In this document: piece after piece, positions 17,299 to 27,007 of the stretch
Position numbering within the stretch: position 1 is the first letter of the stretch
How the letters are laid out: each line of letters opens with the position of its first letter
Source: Aureococcus anophagefferens
Lineage: Eukaryota > Sar > Pelagophyceae > Pelagomonadales > Pelagomonadaceae
Direction of reading: 5' to 3'
Length of the DNA stretch: 64,000 nt
Assembly: GCF_000186865.1 (NCBI RefSeq)
Contig: NW_008705566.1
Location: 976,432 to 1,040,431, forward strand
Notes under the pieces: model-generated
Seen by the model: only the letters and a program-made list of their open reading frames with translations
Told to the model about the DNA's origin: nothing
The model's database searches: none
Translations under genes and position numbers: made by a program

Positions 17299-19482
17299 CT
17301 CGAAGCCGCCGTCGTCGTCGCCCGCGGTCGCCGCGCGCACGCCTTCGCCGCGACGCCGCCGGCGCCGGCGGCCGCCGCGACGCCGAACGGCCGCGCCGAG
17401 GCGTCGGGCCCCTGGAGCGCGGAGATCGACAAGGAGAGCGGCGACACCTACTGGTGGAACCAGGAGACGAACGAGGTGACCTGGGAGGACCCGGCGGCGG
17501 CGAACGTGCCCGCGGCGGCGGCGCCCGCCCTCGCGGCGCCCGCCCTCGCCGCCGCCGCGGCGCCCGTCGCCGCCGCGCGCCTCGGCGGCGCCGCCGCCGC
17601 GTCGCCGGCCCCGGGGGCCCTGCGCTCGAAGCCGTCGCCGGACGCGGGCCCCTGGTCCCGGGAGACCGACAAGGAGAGCGGCGATCCCTACTGGTGGAAC
17701 CGCGACACGAACGAGGTGACCTGGGACGACCCGGCCGCGGCCGCGAAGGCGCCCGCGGCCGCGGCCGCGCCCGCGGCCGAGGCGGCGGCGACGCAGCGGG
17801 ACGCGCAGTGGAAGCAGCAGCAGGCGCAGATGCAGCAACGCATGTACCTCGTGCAGCAGCAGCAGCAGCAGCAGATGGCCGCCTACGCGCAGCAGCTCGC
17901 CGCGCAGCAGCAGCAGCAGCTCGCCGCGCAGCAGGCCGAGGCGGTGAAACGGCTCGCGGAGCAGCAGGCCCAGCAGCTCGCGGCCCAGCAGGCCCAGCAG
18001 CTCGCGGCCCAGCAGGCGCAGAAGGCCCAGCAGGCCCAGCGGGCCCAGCAGGCGCCGCGGGCCGCCGCGCCGCCGCAGCAGCTCGCCGCGCAGAAGGCCC
18101 AGCAGGCGCCGCCGCCGCGCGCGGACCCCGTCTCGGAGGTCGCCGCGCTCGGCTTCACGCGGCGCCAGGCCGGCGCCGCGCTCCGCGCGTGCCGCGGCGA
18201 CAAGGACCGCGCAGCCGAGTGGCTCCTCGCGCAGCCGGACCTCGACGCCGCCGTCGACGCGCTGCTCGGGCCGGACCCGGCGCAGGGCCCCGCGGCCGAG
18301 GCGCGCGTCAAGGTGCTCGAGGAGCGGCTCAAGGCGACGGAGGCCGAGGCCAAGGCGCGGGTCCTCGAGGAGCGGCTCAGGGCCGCCGAGCGGGACCTCG
18401 CGCGCGCGGCGGCCCCGCCGCCGGCGCCGGCGCGGTCCTGGGGCGACCCCGGCGCGGCCGGCGGCCGCGGCGGCGCCGGCGCGCGCGTCGCGGCGGCCGC
18501 GGCGGCCGCGGGCCCGTCGTCGCTCCGCCGCGCGCCCTCGCCGGCGCGGTCCTTCGACCCGTCGCTCGCGTCGGCCTTCGGCGACGTCACGGAGCCCGAG
18601 ATCGACCCGGAGGAGGCCAAGAAGGAGTCCTACACGGCCGTGACGCTGTGGAAGCAGGGCTTCCGCCAGGGCATCTCCGCCAAGTCCGCGGGCGTCGCGC
18701 CGCGCGGCGGCACGGCGCTCCCGGGCATGCACGACGCCATCGACGACGGCGCCGCGGCCTTCGGGGGCGCGCCGTCCGCGCGCGTGGACGTCCGTCCCAC
18801 CGGAAAGCCGCCCAAGCCCGCGCCGCCGCCGCCGCGGCTGCCGTCCGTGAGCTCGCTGACGTCCGACGACGCGCCGACGCCGGCCAAGAAGTGGAAGCCG
18901 CCGCCGCCGCCGCGGCGCGGCTCCGGCGCGTCCCTCGCGTCGACGCCGCGCGACGGCTCGCCGACGCCGAGCGACGCGAGCTCGACGACGACGCGGAGCC
19001 GGAACCGGCGCCGGTCCGTGCCGCGGTCGTCGACGGACCGCGCGCCCGGCTGGGACCCCCACTCCATCAACCGCACGAAGCACTACGAGCCCGACGAGGA
19101 CGCGCACATCGCGCCGTCGGACTTCGACGGCCTCGTGGACCTCGCGGGCGGCCTGGGGCTCAAGGACGGGCCCGCGGCGCCGCCGACGCGGAAGATCAAC
19201 GACCTCGCGCACGCGACGCGCGCGGCGCCCGGCTCCGAGGCGAAGCAGCGCGAGGCGCAGGTCGCCTACGCGGCCCAGCAGCAGCAGATGCAGCTCCAGG
19301 CGGCGCAGATGGCCGCCTACCAGCAGGCCGCCGCGCGGCAGCAGCAGCTGCTCTACGCGCAGCAGCAGCAGATGATGATGATGCAGCAGGCCCAGGCCTA
19401 CGCGGCGCAGCAGCAGGCCTACGCGGCGCAGCAGCGGCCGCAGCAGCCGCCGAAAAAGCCGCAGGAGCCCCCGCGCCGGTAA
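17299..19482 (+). CDS. WW-WW-polyQ-UBA adaptor protein (5' end unresolved)
   Basis: The frame is open from 17299 (in-frame TAG just before) to 19482, about 727 residues. Two WW domains lie near the start: GPWSAEIDKESGDTYWW / TNEVTWEDP and GPWSRETDKESGDPYWW / TNEVTWDDP. A long Gln/Ala-rich region follows (17810-18110), then a UBA domain (VSEVAALGFTRRQAGAALRA, DKDRAAEWLLAQ, ~18130-18235) and a short coiled coil (KVLEERLKATEAEAKARVLE). A Ser/Pro-rich region with polyproline stretches and a second Gln-rich tail complete it. WW domains bind Pro-rich motifs and UBA binds ubiquitin, so it is probably an adaptor in ubiquitin or RNA-polymerase-linked processes. The initiating codon may be at 17168 after splicing. 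Confidence 0.75.
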   Translation, partial: LEAAVVVARGRRAHAFAATPPAPAAAATPNGRAEASGPWSAEIDKESGDTYWWNQETNEVTWEDPAAANVPAAAAPALAAPALAAAAAPVAAARLGGAAAASPAPGALRSKPSPDAGPWSRETDKESGDPYWWNRDTNEVTWDDPAAAAKAPAAAAAPAAEAAATQRDAQWKQQQAQMQQRMYLVQQQQQQQMAAYAQQLAAQQQQQLAAQQAEAVKRLAEQQAQQLAAQQAQQLAAQQAQKAQQAQRAQQAPRAAAPPQQLAAQKAQQAPPPRADPVSEVAALGFTRRQAGAALRACRGDKDRAAEWLLAQPDLDAAVDALLGPDPAQGPAAEARVKVLEERLKATEAEAKARVLEERLRAAERDLARAAAPPPAPARSWGDPGAAGGRGGAGARVAAAAAAAGPSSLRRAPSPARSFDPSLASAFGDVTEPEIDPEEAKKESYTAVTLWKQGFRQGISAKSAGVAPRGGTALPGMHDAIDDGAAAFGGAPSARVDVRPTGKPPKPAPPPPRLPSVSSLTSDDAPTPAKKWKPPPPPRRGSGASLASTPRDGSPTPSDASSTTTRSRNRRRSVPRSSTDRAPGWDPHSINRTKHYEPDEDAHIAPSDFDGLVDLAGGLGLKDGPAAPPTRKINDLAHATRAAPGSEAKQREAQVAYAAQQQQMQLQAAQMAAYQQAAARQQQLLYAQQQQMMMMQQAQAYAAQQQAYAAQQRPQQPPKKPQEPPRR

Positions 19483-19641
19483 CGTCGGTGCAACAAGCTA
19501 TAGTTCTCGGGTGAGGTTCGGGGAAGCGCGGGGCGGCGGGGGCCGCGCGTTCGTCCGCGGGCGGCGGGGGGCGGCTCGGTGAGATTGCGGGATGTTTTTT
19601 TTTTGCTTTTGATGTTTTTTTTTTGTGGAGGGGGGCGCCGC
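19483..19641. other. Convergent 3' spacer with two long T tracts
   Basis: GATG followed by long T tracts occurs twice in close succession around 19591 and 19614, between converging gene ends. May be a termination/polyadenylation region for the minus- or plus-strand gene. Confidence 0.4.
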
Positions 19642-22551
19642 TCACGCCTGGGCCTGCTTGCGCTTGCCGCCGAGGCACGGGTTCTCCGTCGGGAGGCCCT
19701 CCTCCTTCTTGCAGAAGGAGAGGCAGCCGACGGCGGCGAGGACCAGGGCCGCGAGGGCCGCGCCCGCCGCCGCCGCGGGGTGCGCCGCGACGTCGAAGAA
19801 GCCCCCGGAGCCGTGCTTGAGGGCCTCGCGCTGCTCCTTGGTCATGTGTCGCTTGTTCGGCTTCTTCGAGGGCTGGACGGAGGAGATGATGCCGATGGGC
19901 CCGTCGCCGTCCTTCTCGTCGTCCTCGAAGCCGTCCCACTCCTCGCCGAAGTCGTAGTCGTCGTCCCACCACTCCTCCGTGTCGTCGTCGAACCACTCGT
20001 CGTCGTCCCAGTCGCCCGCGTCCGCGTCCGCGTCGTCGTCCTCGGCCATGAACTCGAGGGGCCCGCCGCAGTCCGTGCAGTCCGTGCCGGCGATGCAGGC
20101 GGGCATGGCGGCGTCGTCGCCGTAGTAGCCGTAGGAGTCGTCGTACATGTAGCCGTAGTCGTACTGGTCGAACTCGTCCGTGTCCTCGCGCTCGTCGCTG
20201 TACCAGCCCCCGAGGTCGTCGTCCTCCCACCAGGCGCCGTCGCGGGCGTCGCCGTCCTTGCCCCGGCCCTTGGAGCCGTCGTCGCAGACGCCGTCGTTGG
20301 CCCACATGCACGTGTCGTCGCAGCGCATGACGTCGCCGCCCTTGGTGGTGGCAGCTGAATCAGGGACGATCAACGCCACAACAACAGGCTGGGGCTTGCC
20401 GTAGGTGTCCTGGAAGATGTACTCGCCGGCGGCCGTGTCGATCTTGGTCACCACGAGGGGCATGGACTCGGCGGAGCCCAGGGACCCCCAGGTCTTGCCC
20501 TCGCGGAGCCGGAGCACGACCTCGTTCTCGTAGACCGCCTCGACGTCGTACGCGGACCGCGACGTCGGCTCGAGCGTGAGCTCCGTGCCGTCGATGGAGA
20601 AGCCCGTGCCGTAGATGGAGAGGCGGCGCGTCGTGGAGGCCGTGATGCGCGCCGTGGACGTGGCCACGGTCGGGTTCGCGGCGACGTCGGCGACGACGAT
20701 GCCCGTGCCGTGCGCCATCTCCACGGCGCCGTCGCCCGTGTCGATGGACATGAGCATGAGGTGGCCCGCCGTCTGGCGCCAGGTCTTGCCCGCGAGGAGG
20801 CCCAACACCATCAAATCCGACGTCGCGCGGAGCACCTTGTAGTCGACGTTCTTGTAGAGCGGCGGGCTGAACACGAGCTTCGCCTCCATGGACAGGCTCG
20901 AGCCGTGGATCTCGAGGTGGCGGATCGCCGGCGTCTGGTAGAGCACCTGGGAGTTCGTCCGCGTGACCTCGACGCCCGACGGGTGGGAGTCGGCGTCGGG
21001 CAAAATGTGGGCCACGGCCGCGGGCTTGAAGGCCTCGTAGGGCCCCGCGCCCGCGTCGCAGCCGACGACGTAGAGCGGGCCCGGCGCCGCGGCCCAGGCG
21101 CGGCCCTCGCGGAGCCGCACGAGGAGGTGCGTGCGGTTGAAGACCGTGAGCGTGTAGTCCTGGCCGACCTTGAGCTCGGGCTCGAAGTCGAGCTTCATCT
21201 CGCCGCCGAAACCGCCGCCGACGGAGCCCGGCCGCGTGAAGCCCACGCCCGTGATCCAGAGCTGCGCGCTGTGCGTGCGGAAGAGCGACGTCAGGGGCTG
21301 CGGGTTGATCTTCGGCGCCTCGAAGACCGTGGCGACGCGCACGCCCTTGCGCGCCTCCGTCGCGCCCATGGCCACGAGGCCCGAGCCGACGTCGGCCGCT
21401 AAAAGCGTGAGCGGCGCGGGCAGGTTCGCGCCGTTGCGGCGCCAGACGGAGCCCGGCTTGAGCACGAGCTCGACCTTGTTGTCGTCGAAGGTGGACACGG
21501 TGTAGTTGACGCCGCGGCCCAGAAGGCCGTTGCCCCAGCGGAGCCGCGGGGACCCGAAGTTCGCGACCTCGTTGACGTGCGCGAAGCCGCTGCCCTTGAT
21601 GACGAGGCTCGGCGCGTTCTGGTAGAGGAGCGTCTGGGGCGACGGCGACGCGATGACGCCGTGGCCGCCCAGGTCCACCTGGACCTCGGCGACGATGACG
21701 CCGCCGAACTTGGGGTCGATGCGGAGCGCGCCCGCGCCGGAGTCGATGCGCCGGAGCCGGAGCGGGCCCGGCTCGCCGTCGCTGCGCCACTTGCGGCCCG
21801 TCTTCAGCACGAGCTGCATGCACGTCGGCGACCGCACGGCGAGCACGTAGTCCACGTCGCGGATCAGGGGCGGGTCGAAGGTCAGCGACATGGAGCCCTC
21901 GCGGAAGCCCGTGCCGTTGATGAGGAACCGGTTCGTGCCCGTCATGTAGACGAGCTTGTCCTCGCCGCGGACGACGGACGGCGGCGGGATGATGGACGCC
22001 ACGGGCACGGGGTTCGGCAGCTGGTTCTGCGACCCGTGGGCGTCGACGACGAGCGACTGGAGGAAGAGCGTGCTCGTCTCGCCCGTCGACGACTGCGGCC
22101 ACTGGAAGCCCTTCTTCAGGCCGATGGACAGCACCGTGTCCGTCACGGTCAGGTTGTAGAAGCGCTTGCCCTTCTTCTCGAGGGGCGGGATGAACGCCGC
22201 GTGCACGTCGCCCGCGACCTTGCCGAAGCCCTTGCCCTGGATCCGGAGCTTCGGCGAGATCGACGAGTAGAGCAGCTGCGGCCGCTGGATGACCTCGACG
22301 TCGGGCACGGCCTACGAAGGCGCGGGGGTCCTCGCGCGTGTTCCGCGCCCCGCGCGCCCCGCGCCCCGGGCCCCGGGGACGCCGCGCCCGCCCCCGGACA
22401 TGGGGCAGCCTTCCCCCGCGCGGAGGGTAACATTCGGGGCGGGGCCGCGGGGGCAGCGCGGGTTTCGGGGAGCGCGGCGCACCTCGATCTCCACGTCCTG
22501 CGCGCGCGCGCCGCCGAGGGCGAGGGCCAGGAGGAACGCCCGCGCAGCCAT
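19642..22551 (-). CDS. Large secreted/type I membrane protein with repeated beta domains, two exons
   Basis: Exon 1 (22551..22483) encodes the signal peptide MAARAFLLALALGGARAQ. A 171-nt intron (donor GAG|GTGCGCC, acceptor CCTTCGTAG) joins in phase 0 to exon 2 (22311..19642): 912 residues. The ectodomain consists of about five or six ~110-residue repeats with the pattern [LF].I.G.GF, LTFDPPL, DY.L.V, LVL..GR.W and a D.G.G turn, e.g. FLINGTGFREGSMSLTFDPP and LWITGVGFTRPGSVGGGFG. Near the C-terminus CDDTCMWANDGVCDDG and GTDCTDCGG form a Cys motif common in algal surface proteins, within a very Asp/Tyr-rich stretch. A single TM segment (AAAAGAALAALVLAAVGCL) and short basic tail end it. Probably a cell-surface protein; ligand unknown. 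Confidence 0.75.
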
Positions 22552-22734
22552 CGTATTTGGTTCGCCGCGCGTCGTCGCAGTCAAAGCCCGCGTCGCCGGT
22601 GGACGAATAAATTTGGTCGACACCAGGAATGCGTGGTCTGCCGAATGTTGGGGGGTTTAACGTTTGCTTCATCATTGGCCGGGCAGCCCCGGGCGCCGCA
22701 ACGAAGTCCCGTCGCGTCTGGACACAGCGCGAAC

Positions 22735-23865
22735 ATGGCGTCGTTCACGCGCGTCGTCGACGGGGGGGACGAGGAGGCGCCCTGGCCGTCGGAGGCGCGG
22801 GAGGCGCAGCTCCTCGCGAAGCTCCGGGAGAACATCGACACGGTCATCATCCCGACGAACGGCGGGCGCCTCCTCGAGCCCATGTCCGACGAGCGGCTCA
22901 TGCGCTTCCTCGGGGCGCGGAAGCACGACGTCGCCGAGGCGGCGCGGCTCTACCGGGACTACTGGAAGTGCCGCGTGGCCACGTTCGGCGCCGAGCGCCT
23001 CGACGCGTGCGACGGCGACGACGGCTTCCTCCGGCTCCTCTGCGACGACGCGCGCGACGCCAAGGGCCGGCCGCGGCTGCTCCTCGACCTCGCGCGCCTG
23101 GACCTCGGCGACGACCTGCTCGACGCGCCGGGGAAGATGGCGCCGCTCCTGGGGCGCGTGTGGTCGGTCGTCGACGCCGCGCTCGGCCGGGGCCGCGAGG
23201 CCGTGCAGCACGGCCTCGTGCTCCAGGTCGACGCGCGGCGCGCGGCGCCCCAGCGCCACCTGCGGCCCCGGCGCATCCAGGCCTTCCTCGACGCGCTCGT
23301 GGGCGTCTACCCGGCGCGGCTCGCGCGCATCGAGGTCGTCGGCGCGCCGGGCTGGCTCGCGCAGTCGTGGCTCGCGCTCGGCCCGCTGCTCAAGCGGAAG
23401 ACGGCGTCGCGCGCCGCGGTCTACTCCGTCGACGAGGCGCGCGCGGAGCTCGGCGCCGGCGCCGTCGCGGCCTTCGACGCGGACGTCGGCGCCGGCGAGC
23501 TCGAGGCGGGCGTCGCGCTCGTCGACCTCGGGGGCGCCGCGGAGCTCGAGGGCATCACCGTGCCCGACGCCGACGACGCGCCGACGGCGCCGACGACCGC
23601 GCGCCGCGCGCCCGCGGCCCCGGAGACCGTCTCGCGGGACCGCGTCGACGCCATCGTCGCGGAGCTCAACGCGGGCCACGTGCCCGAGCCGCCGGACATC
23701 CTCGACTGGACCGAGGACGCCGCCTTCATGTACTACGCGACGGACGGCGAGGTCAAACCGGGGCCGGCCGGGGGCGCCCTCCAGAACCCCGTCGCCAACC
23801 CGCCGAACCGCCGCTGCTCCGGCTGCATCGGCCGCCAGCGCATGCAGCGCGAGTACTTCCTTTAA
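22735..23865 (+). CDS. CRAL-TRIO (SEC14-like) lipid-transfer protein
   Basis: 376 residues from MASFTRVVDGGDEEAPWPSE. DERLMRFLGARKHDVAEAAR and LYRDYWKCR form the CRAL-TRIO N-terminal helical part. LLLDLARLDLGDDLLD, VLQVDARRAAPQRHL, RRIQAFLDALVGVYPARLAR and LARIEVVGAPGWLAQSWLAL follow the lipid-binding lobe (strand, helix, strand, gate). LLKRKTASRAAVYSV matches the terminal strand. The C-terminal ~100 residues are family-external. Such proteins exchange phosphatidylinositol or other lipids. It is followed by the SET-MYND gene on the same strand after 157 bp. Confidence 0.75.
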   Translation: MASFTRVVDGGDEEAPWPSEAREAQLLAKLRENIDTVIIPTNGGRLLEPMSDERLMRFLGARKHDVAEAARLYRDYWKCRVATFGAERLDACDGDDGFLRLLCDDARDAKGRPRLLLDLARLDLGDDLLDAPGKMAPLLGRVWSVVDAALGRGREAVQHGLVLQVDARRAAPQRHLRPRRIQAFLDALVGVYPARLARIEVVGAPGWLAQSWLALGPLLKRKTASRAAVYSVDEARAELGAGAVAAFDADVGAGELEAGVALVDLGGAAELEGITVPDADDAPTAPTTARRAPAAPETVSRDRVDAIVAELNAGHVPEPPDILDWTEDAAFMYYATDGEVKPGPAGGALQNPVANPPNRRCSGCIGRQRMQREYFL

Positions 23866-24022
23866 TTCCCATGGACCCATGCGGCGTCGCGACCGGGGCG
23901 TCGTCGGACGCGTGCCGTGCGCCACCAGTGGGTCCCTCCAACGTCTCCCAAGGCCGGCAGCCCCCTCTGAAGCATGGAGTCTTGATGGAAGGCGCCGCCA
24001 TCTCCAAGGTCGACAGCAAGGG

Positions 24023-25777
24023 ATGGAAGGCGCCGCCATCGTCACGTTCGAGGACCGCAGCCTGAAGGTCGCGCTGCCGAAGAGGAAGCCGCTGTCGGCC
24101 GCGCGCCTCTGGGAGAAATGCTGCACGCACTTTGGGATCGATGGCGACCGCTTCGAGCTCCAGAGCGATGGCGCGCCAATCTCCGGAGACGTCGAGTCGC
24201 GCGCTATGCTCGCGATCGCAAAACCGAAGACGCGCGCCGTCGCCGCGCCGCCGCCAGCCCCGGAGCCCGCGGCCGCGCCGTCGTCGTCGGAGCGCCGCGT
24301 CTTCCCCTTTGAGCCCGCGGGCGCGGGCGTCGCCATCGGCCACGACGCGTACTTTGGCCACATCCTCGTCGCGGCGCGCGACTTCGCGCCCGGCGACCTC
24401 GTGCTCGACGAGGCGCCGCTCATGACGTGGCGCCGGTCGCGGGACCTGTCGACGGGCGACTTCTACGAGTACCTGGACGCCTTCGCCGCGGCGCCGGACG
24501 CGTCGAAGGATCTCATCCTCGAGATGTGGGCGCCGCCGCTCGACGGGACCGACGCGTCGACCCAGACGGCGCGCCAGCTCGCCGCGGAGCTCGCGCGCGC
24601 GCGGCCGGAGTTCGACCTCGGCCTCGCGCACCGCCTCGTGCTCATCCACACGACGAACGCGCACGAGACGCGCGACGCGACGGGCGGCGAGCGCGGCGCC
24701 CTCTTCCACGTCGCGTCGAAGGTGTCGCACAGCTGCGCGCCGAACGCGACGTTCGCGACGCGCGGCGCGCGCCTCAACTACCGCTGCATCCGGCCGATCA
24801 AGGCCGGCGAGCAGGTGACCTTCTCCTACGTCGGCCACGACGCGTGGCGCCAGCGGCGCGAGGAGCGGCGCGCGACGCTCAAGCAGCGCTACTTCTTCAC
24901 GTGCCGCTGCGACCACTGCGCGGGGCCGGACCCGTGCCGCGCGCTCCTGGGCCGCGGCGGCGGCGTCGCCCGGCCGCGGGCCGACGGCGTCTGGGTCGGC
25001 GGCGACGTCGCCGAGCGGCTCCCCGCGGAGGCGGCGATCCGCGCCGACGTCGAGGCGGCGGCCGCGAAGCTCGCGACGCTGTCGGAGAATCCCGGCGGCG
25101 CCTGGTGGACGTCGCCGGACGGCGAGCCCGAGCCCTACGCGGAGCTCGCGAGGCGCGCGGCCTACGCGCTGTCTCCGGCGCACGCGCTCGTCGCCGACGC
25201 GCTCCATTCCCTGGCGCAGATCCACTTCTGGACCTGCGAGGCGCTCGAGGACTACGCGCCGTCGGATTCGGGCCCGCCGCCGCCGAAAGGGACCGCGAAC
25301 GAAGCGCGGTACGCGTGCTGCCGGGCCATGCTCGAGGCGAGCGCGGTCTGCGAGAGCATCGCGGCGGATTGCCCCGACGGCGCCGCGTGCGGCAGAGTGC
25401 TGGAACCGCTGCCCGAGGCGCTGAACCTCGCGTGGACGGCCGCCGAGGAGCTGACGAAGCTGCCCCGGGAGTTCGAGAACGTTTCGGCGCTCCTCGCGTT
25501 CGCGAGCAAGTACGTCCCGCTCTTCGAGATCGCCCACGGCGCCGACGACGCGGCCGTGAAAGCCTTCGCGGCTCGGGCGGCCGGCCTGCGCGTGCCCCCG
25601 GCGCGCGACGTCTTCGCCCCGGAGCCGCGCGCGCGCCGCTGCGACGTCTGCGGCGCCGCGGGGAAGCTCCTCGCCTGCTCGCTGTGCAAGGACCGCCAGT
25701 ACTGCTCCCGCGCCCACCAGCGCCTCGCCTGGCCGGCGCACAAGAAAGCGTGCCGACAGCAGCCTAGCCCCGCTTAA
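24023..25777 (+). CDS. SET-MYND (SMYD-like) methyltransferase with N-terminal ubiquitin-like segment
   Basis: 584 residues. Residues 1-70 (IVTFEDRSLKVALPKRKPLS to SRAMLAI) look like a beta-grasp or PB1/CIDE-N type domain. The SET domain starts at GVAIGHDAYFGHILVAARDF; KVSHSCAPNATFATRGARLN (near 233) holds the NHSC-like motif, GEQVTFSYVG the SAM-pocket Tyr, and FTCRCDHC the post-SET cysteines. Unlike animal SMYD proteins, the MYND finger is not inserted in SET but sits at the very C-terminus (539-580): CDVCGAAGKLLACSLCKDRQ then YCSRAHQRLAWPAHKKAC. Likely a protein lysine methyltransferase. The start at 24023 is in frame; an out-of-frame ATG at 23985 carries the same first 18 nt. Confidence 0.8.
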   Translation: MEGAAIVTFEDRSLKVALPKRKPLSAARLWEKCCTHFGIDGDRFELQSDGAPISGDVESRAMLAIAKPKTRAVAAPPPAPEPAAAPSSSERRVFPFEPAGAGVAIGHDAYFGHILVAARDFAPGDLVLDEAPLMTWRRSRDLSTGDFYEYLDAFAAAPDASKDLILEMWAPPLDGTDASTQTARQLAAELARARPEFDLGLAHRLVLIHTTNAHETRDATGGERGALFHVASKVSHSCAPNATFATRGARLNYRCIRPIKAGEQVTFSYVGHDAWRQRREERRATLKQRYFFTCRCDHCAGPDPCRALLGRGGGVARPRADGVWVGGDVAERLPAEAAIRADVEAAAAKLATLSENPGGAWWTSPDGEPEPYAELARRAAYALSPAHALVADALHSLAQIHFWTCEALEDYAPSDSGPPPPKGTANEARYACCRAMLEASAVCESIAADCPDGAACGRVLEPLPEALNLAWTAAEELTKLPREFENVSALLAFASKYVPLFEIAHGADDAAVKAFAARAAGLRVPPARDVFAPEPRARRCDVCGAAGKLLACSLCKDRQYCSRAHQRLAWPAHKKACRQQPSPA

Positions 25778-25802
25778 AGTCCGTCGCGACGAGAGAAGCA
25801 GC

Positions 25803-26902
25803 CTACCGTTTAAAGTTCATCGCGACGAGGGCGTTCTCGAGAAACTTGTTCGCGCGCATGGCCCAGGTGGCCGCGGTCCGCTGGGCCGACGGCCGCGCGA
25901 GGCGCAGGAGCCCCTCCTGGGCGACGGACACGACGAGCTGCCCATCCTGGTAGAGCGACCCGAGGGCGAGGCCCCGCGAGTTGGCGAGCCGCGGCGACCG
26001 GATGTCGTAGAGGAGCCAGTCGTCCGCGCGAAACGGCGCGTGGAACCACATGCTGTGGTCCAGGCTCGCGACGGCGCCGAGCTTCGGCGACGGCAGCTGG
26101 ATGCCGTGGGGCAGCAGCGCCGTCGTGAGGAAGGCGTGGTCCGACGTGTAGGCCGCGCAGCAGGCGTCGATGCCGTCCGCCTCCTTCAACGCGCGGTCGA
26201 TCTTGTCGACGCGCATCCAGACCTACGAAGTACGCGTGCCAACAGGCGTGCCCGTCGTACGACGCCGATCCGAACGCGGCGCACGGGCGCCTGCTTCGGC
26301 GGGTCCGGGTCCAGCGGATCGGGCCGGTCCACGAACCTGAGGTCCACGGGGATCTGCGCCAGTCGCAACACTTCCTCCCGCACCTTGCCCTCGGGCAGCC
26401 GCGGGAGCAGCTCCTCGATGAACTCGCGCATCGACGGCAGCGACTCCGGCGGCGGCACGCCCGCGGGCATGTCGTCCTGGTGCGACGGCTGCGGCGCGGC
26501 GTCGCGCTTGCGCACGGAGAAGGACGTCTGCATCTTGAAGATGATGTCGCCGCCCTGGAGCGCCTCGACGCTCCGCGTCGCGAACGACCGCCGCTCGCTC
26601 GTCTCCTTCACGCGGTAGATGACGTCGTGGCGCGGGTTGCCCGCCTGGAGGAAGTAGCCGTGCAGGGAATGTACGCCCCAGCCTCCGCCGACGGCCCGCG
26701 TCGCCGCGTGCAGCGCCTGCCCCAAAATCTGGCCACCGAAGACGCCGCGGCCGCCCGGCGGCACCCACAGCTGGTCCCTGGATGCGCGAAACAGCAGCCG
26801 ATCGATCTCCTCCAGGTCGATGTGCGACGCCTGGTGGGAGCGCAAGCGATGCAGCTTCGGAGACGACGAGAGCGTCCGCCGGGCTGCTGTGCGGAAGGCC
26901 AT
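25803..26902 (-). CDS. Acyl-CoA thioesterase II (TesB/ACOT8-like), two exons
   Basis: Exons 26902..26285 and 26222..25803 join in phase 0 across a 62-nt GT-AG intron (donor GTGCGCC, acceptor ACTTCGTAG): 345 residues. VFGGQILGQALHAATRAV and VHSLHGYFLQAGNP are the first hot-dog signature, RSFATRSVEALQGGDIIFKM the next strands. Across the splice KQAPVWMRVDKIDRAL leads into AYTSDHAFLTTALLPHG and SLDHSMWFHAPFRADDWLLY, the second hot-dog with its catalytic region. It hydrolyses fatty acyl-CoA to free acid and CoA. The N-terminus MAFRTAARRTLSSSPK looks mitochondrial; the end NFKR is not a canonical peroxisomal signal. Confidence 0.87.
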
Positions 26903-27007
26903 TGCTCGACGCTGCTGCTAGTGAAGTTTTGGTTGACGAAGCTGCCCCTCCATTGCACTCGAGCATGGTGGACGCGCAGGAAAAGTGAGCGCTCGAGTCT
27001 CGTGAGC

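Noticed and set aside
22312..22482. Intron of the secreted repeat protein as a further introner (ends CTTCGTAG)
   Set aside because: Only the acceptor resembles family C. The 8-mers flanking by the 8+4 rule (GTGGAGAT and GCCGTGCC) do not match and there is no shared interior.
26223..26284. Thioesterase intron as a family C introner
   Set aside because: Shares the ACTTCGTAG end and length, but not TTCGAGAG or the start CGGCGTC, and flanking 8-mers differ.
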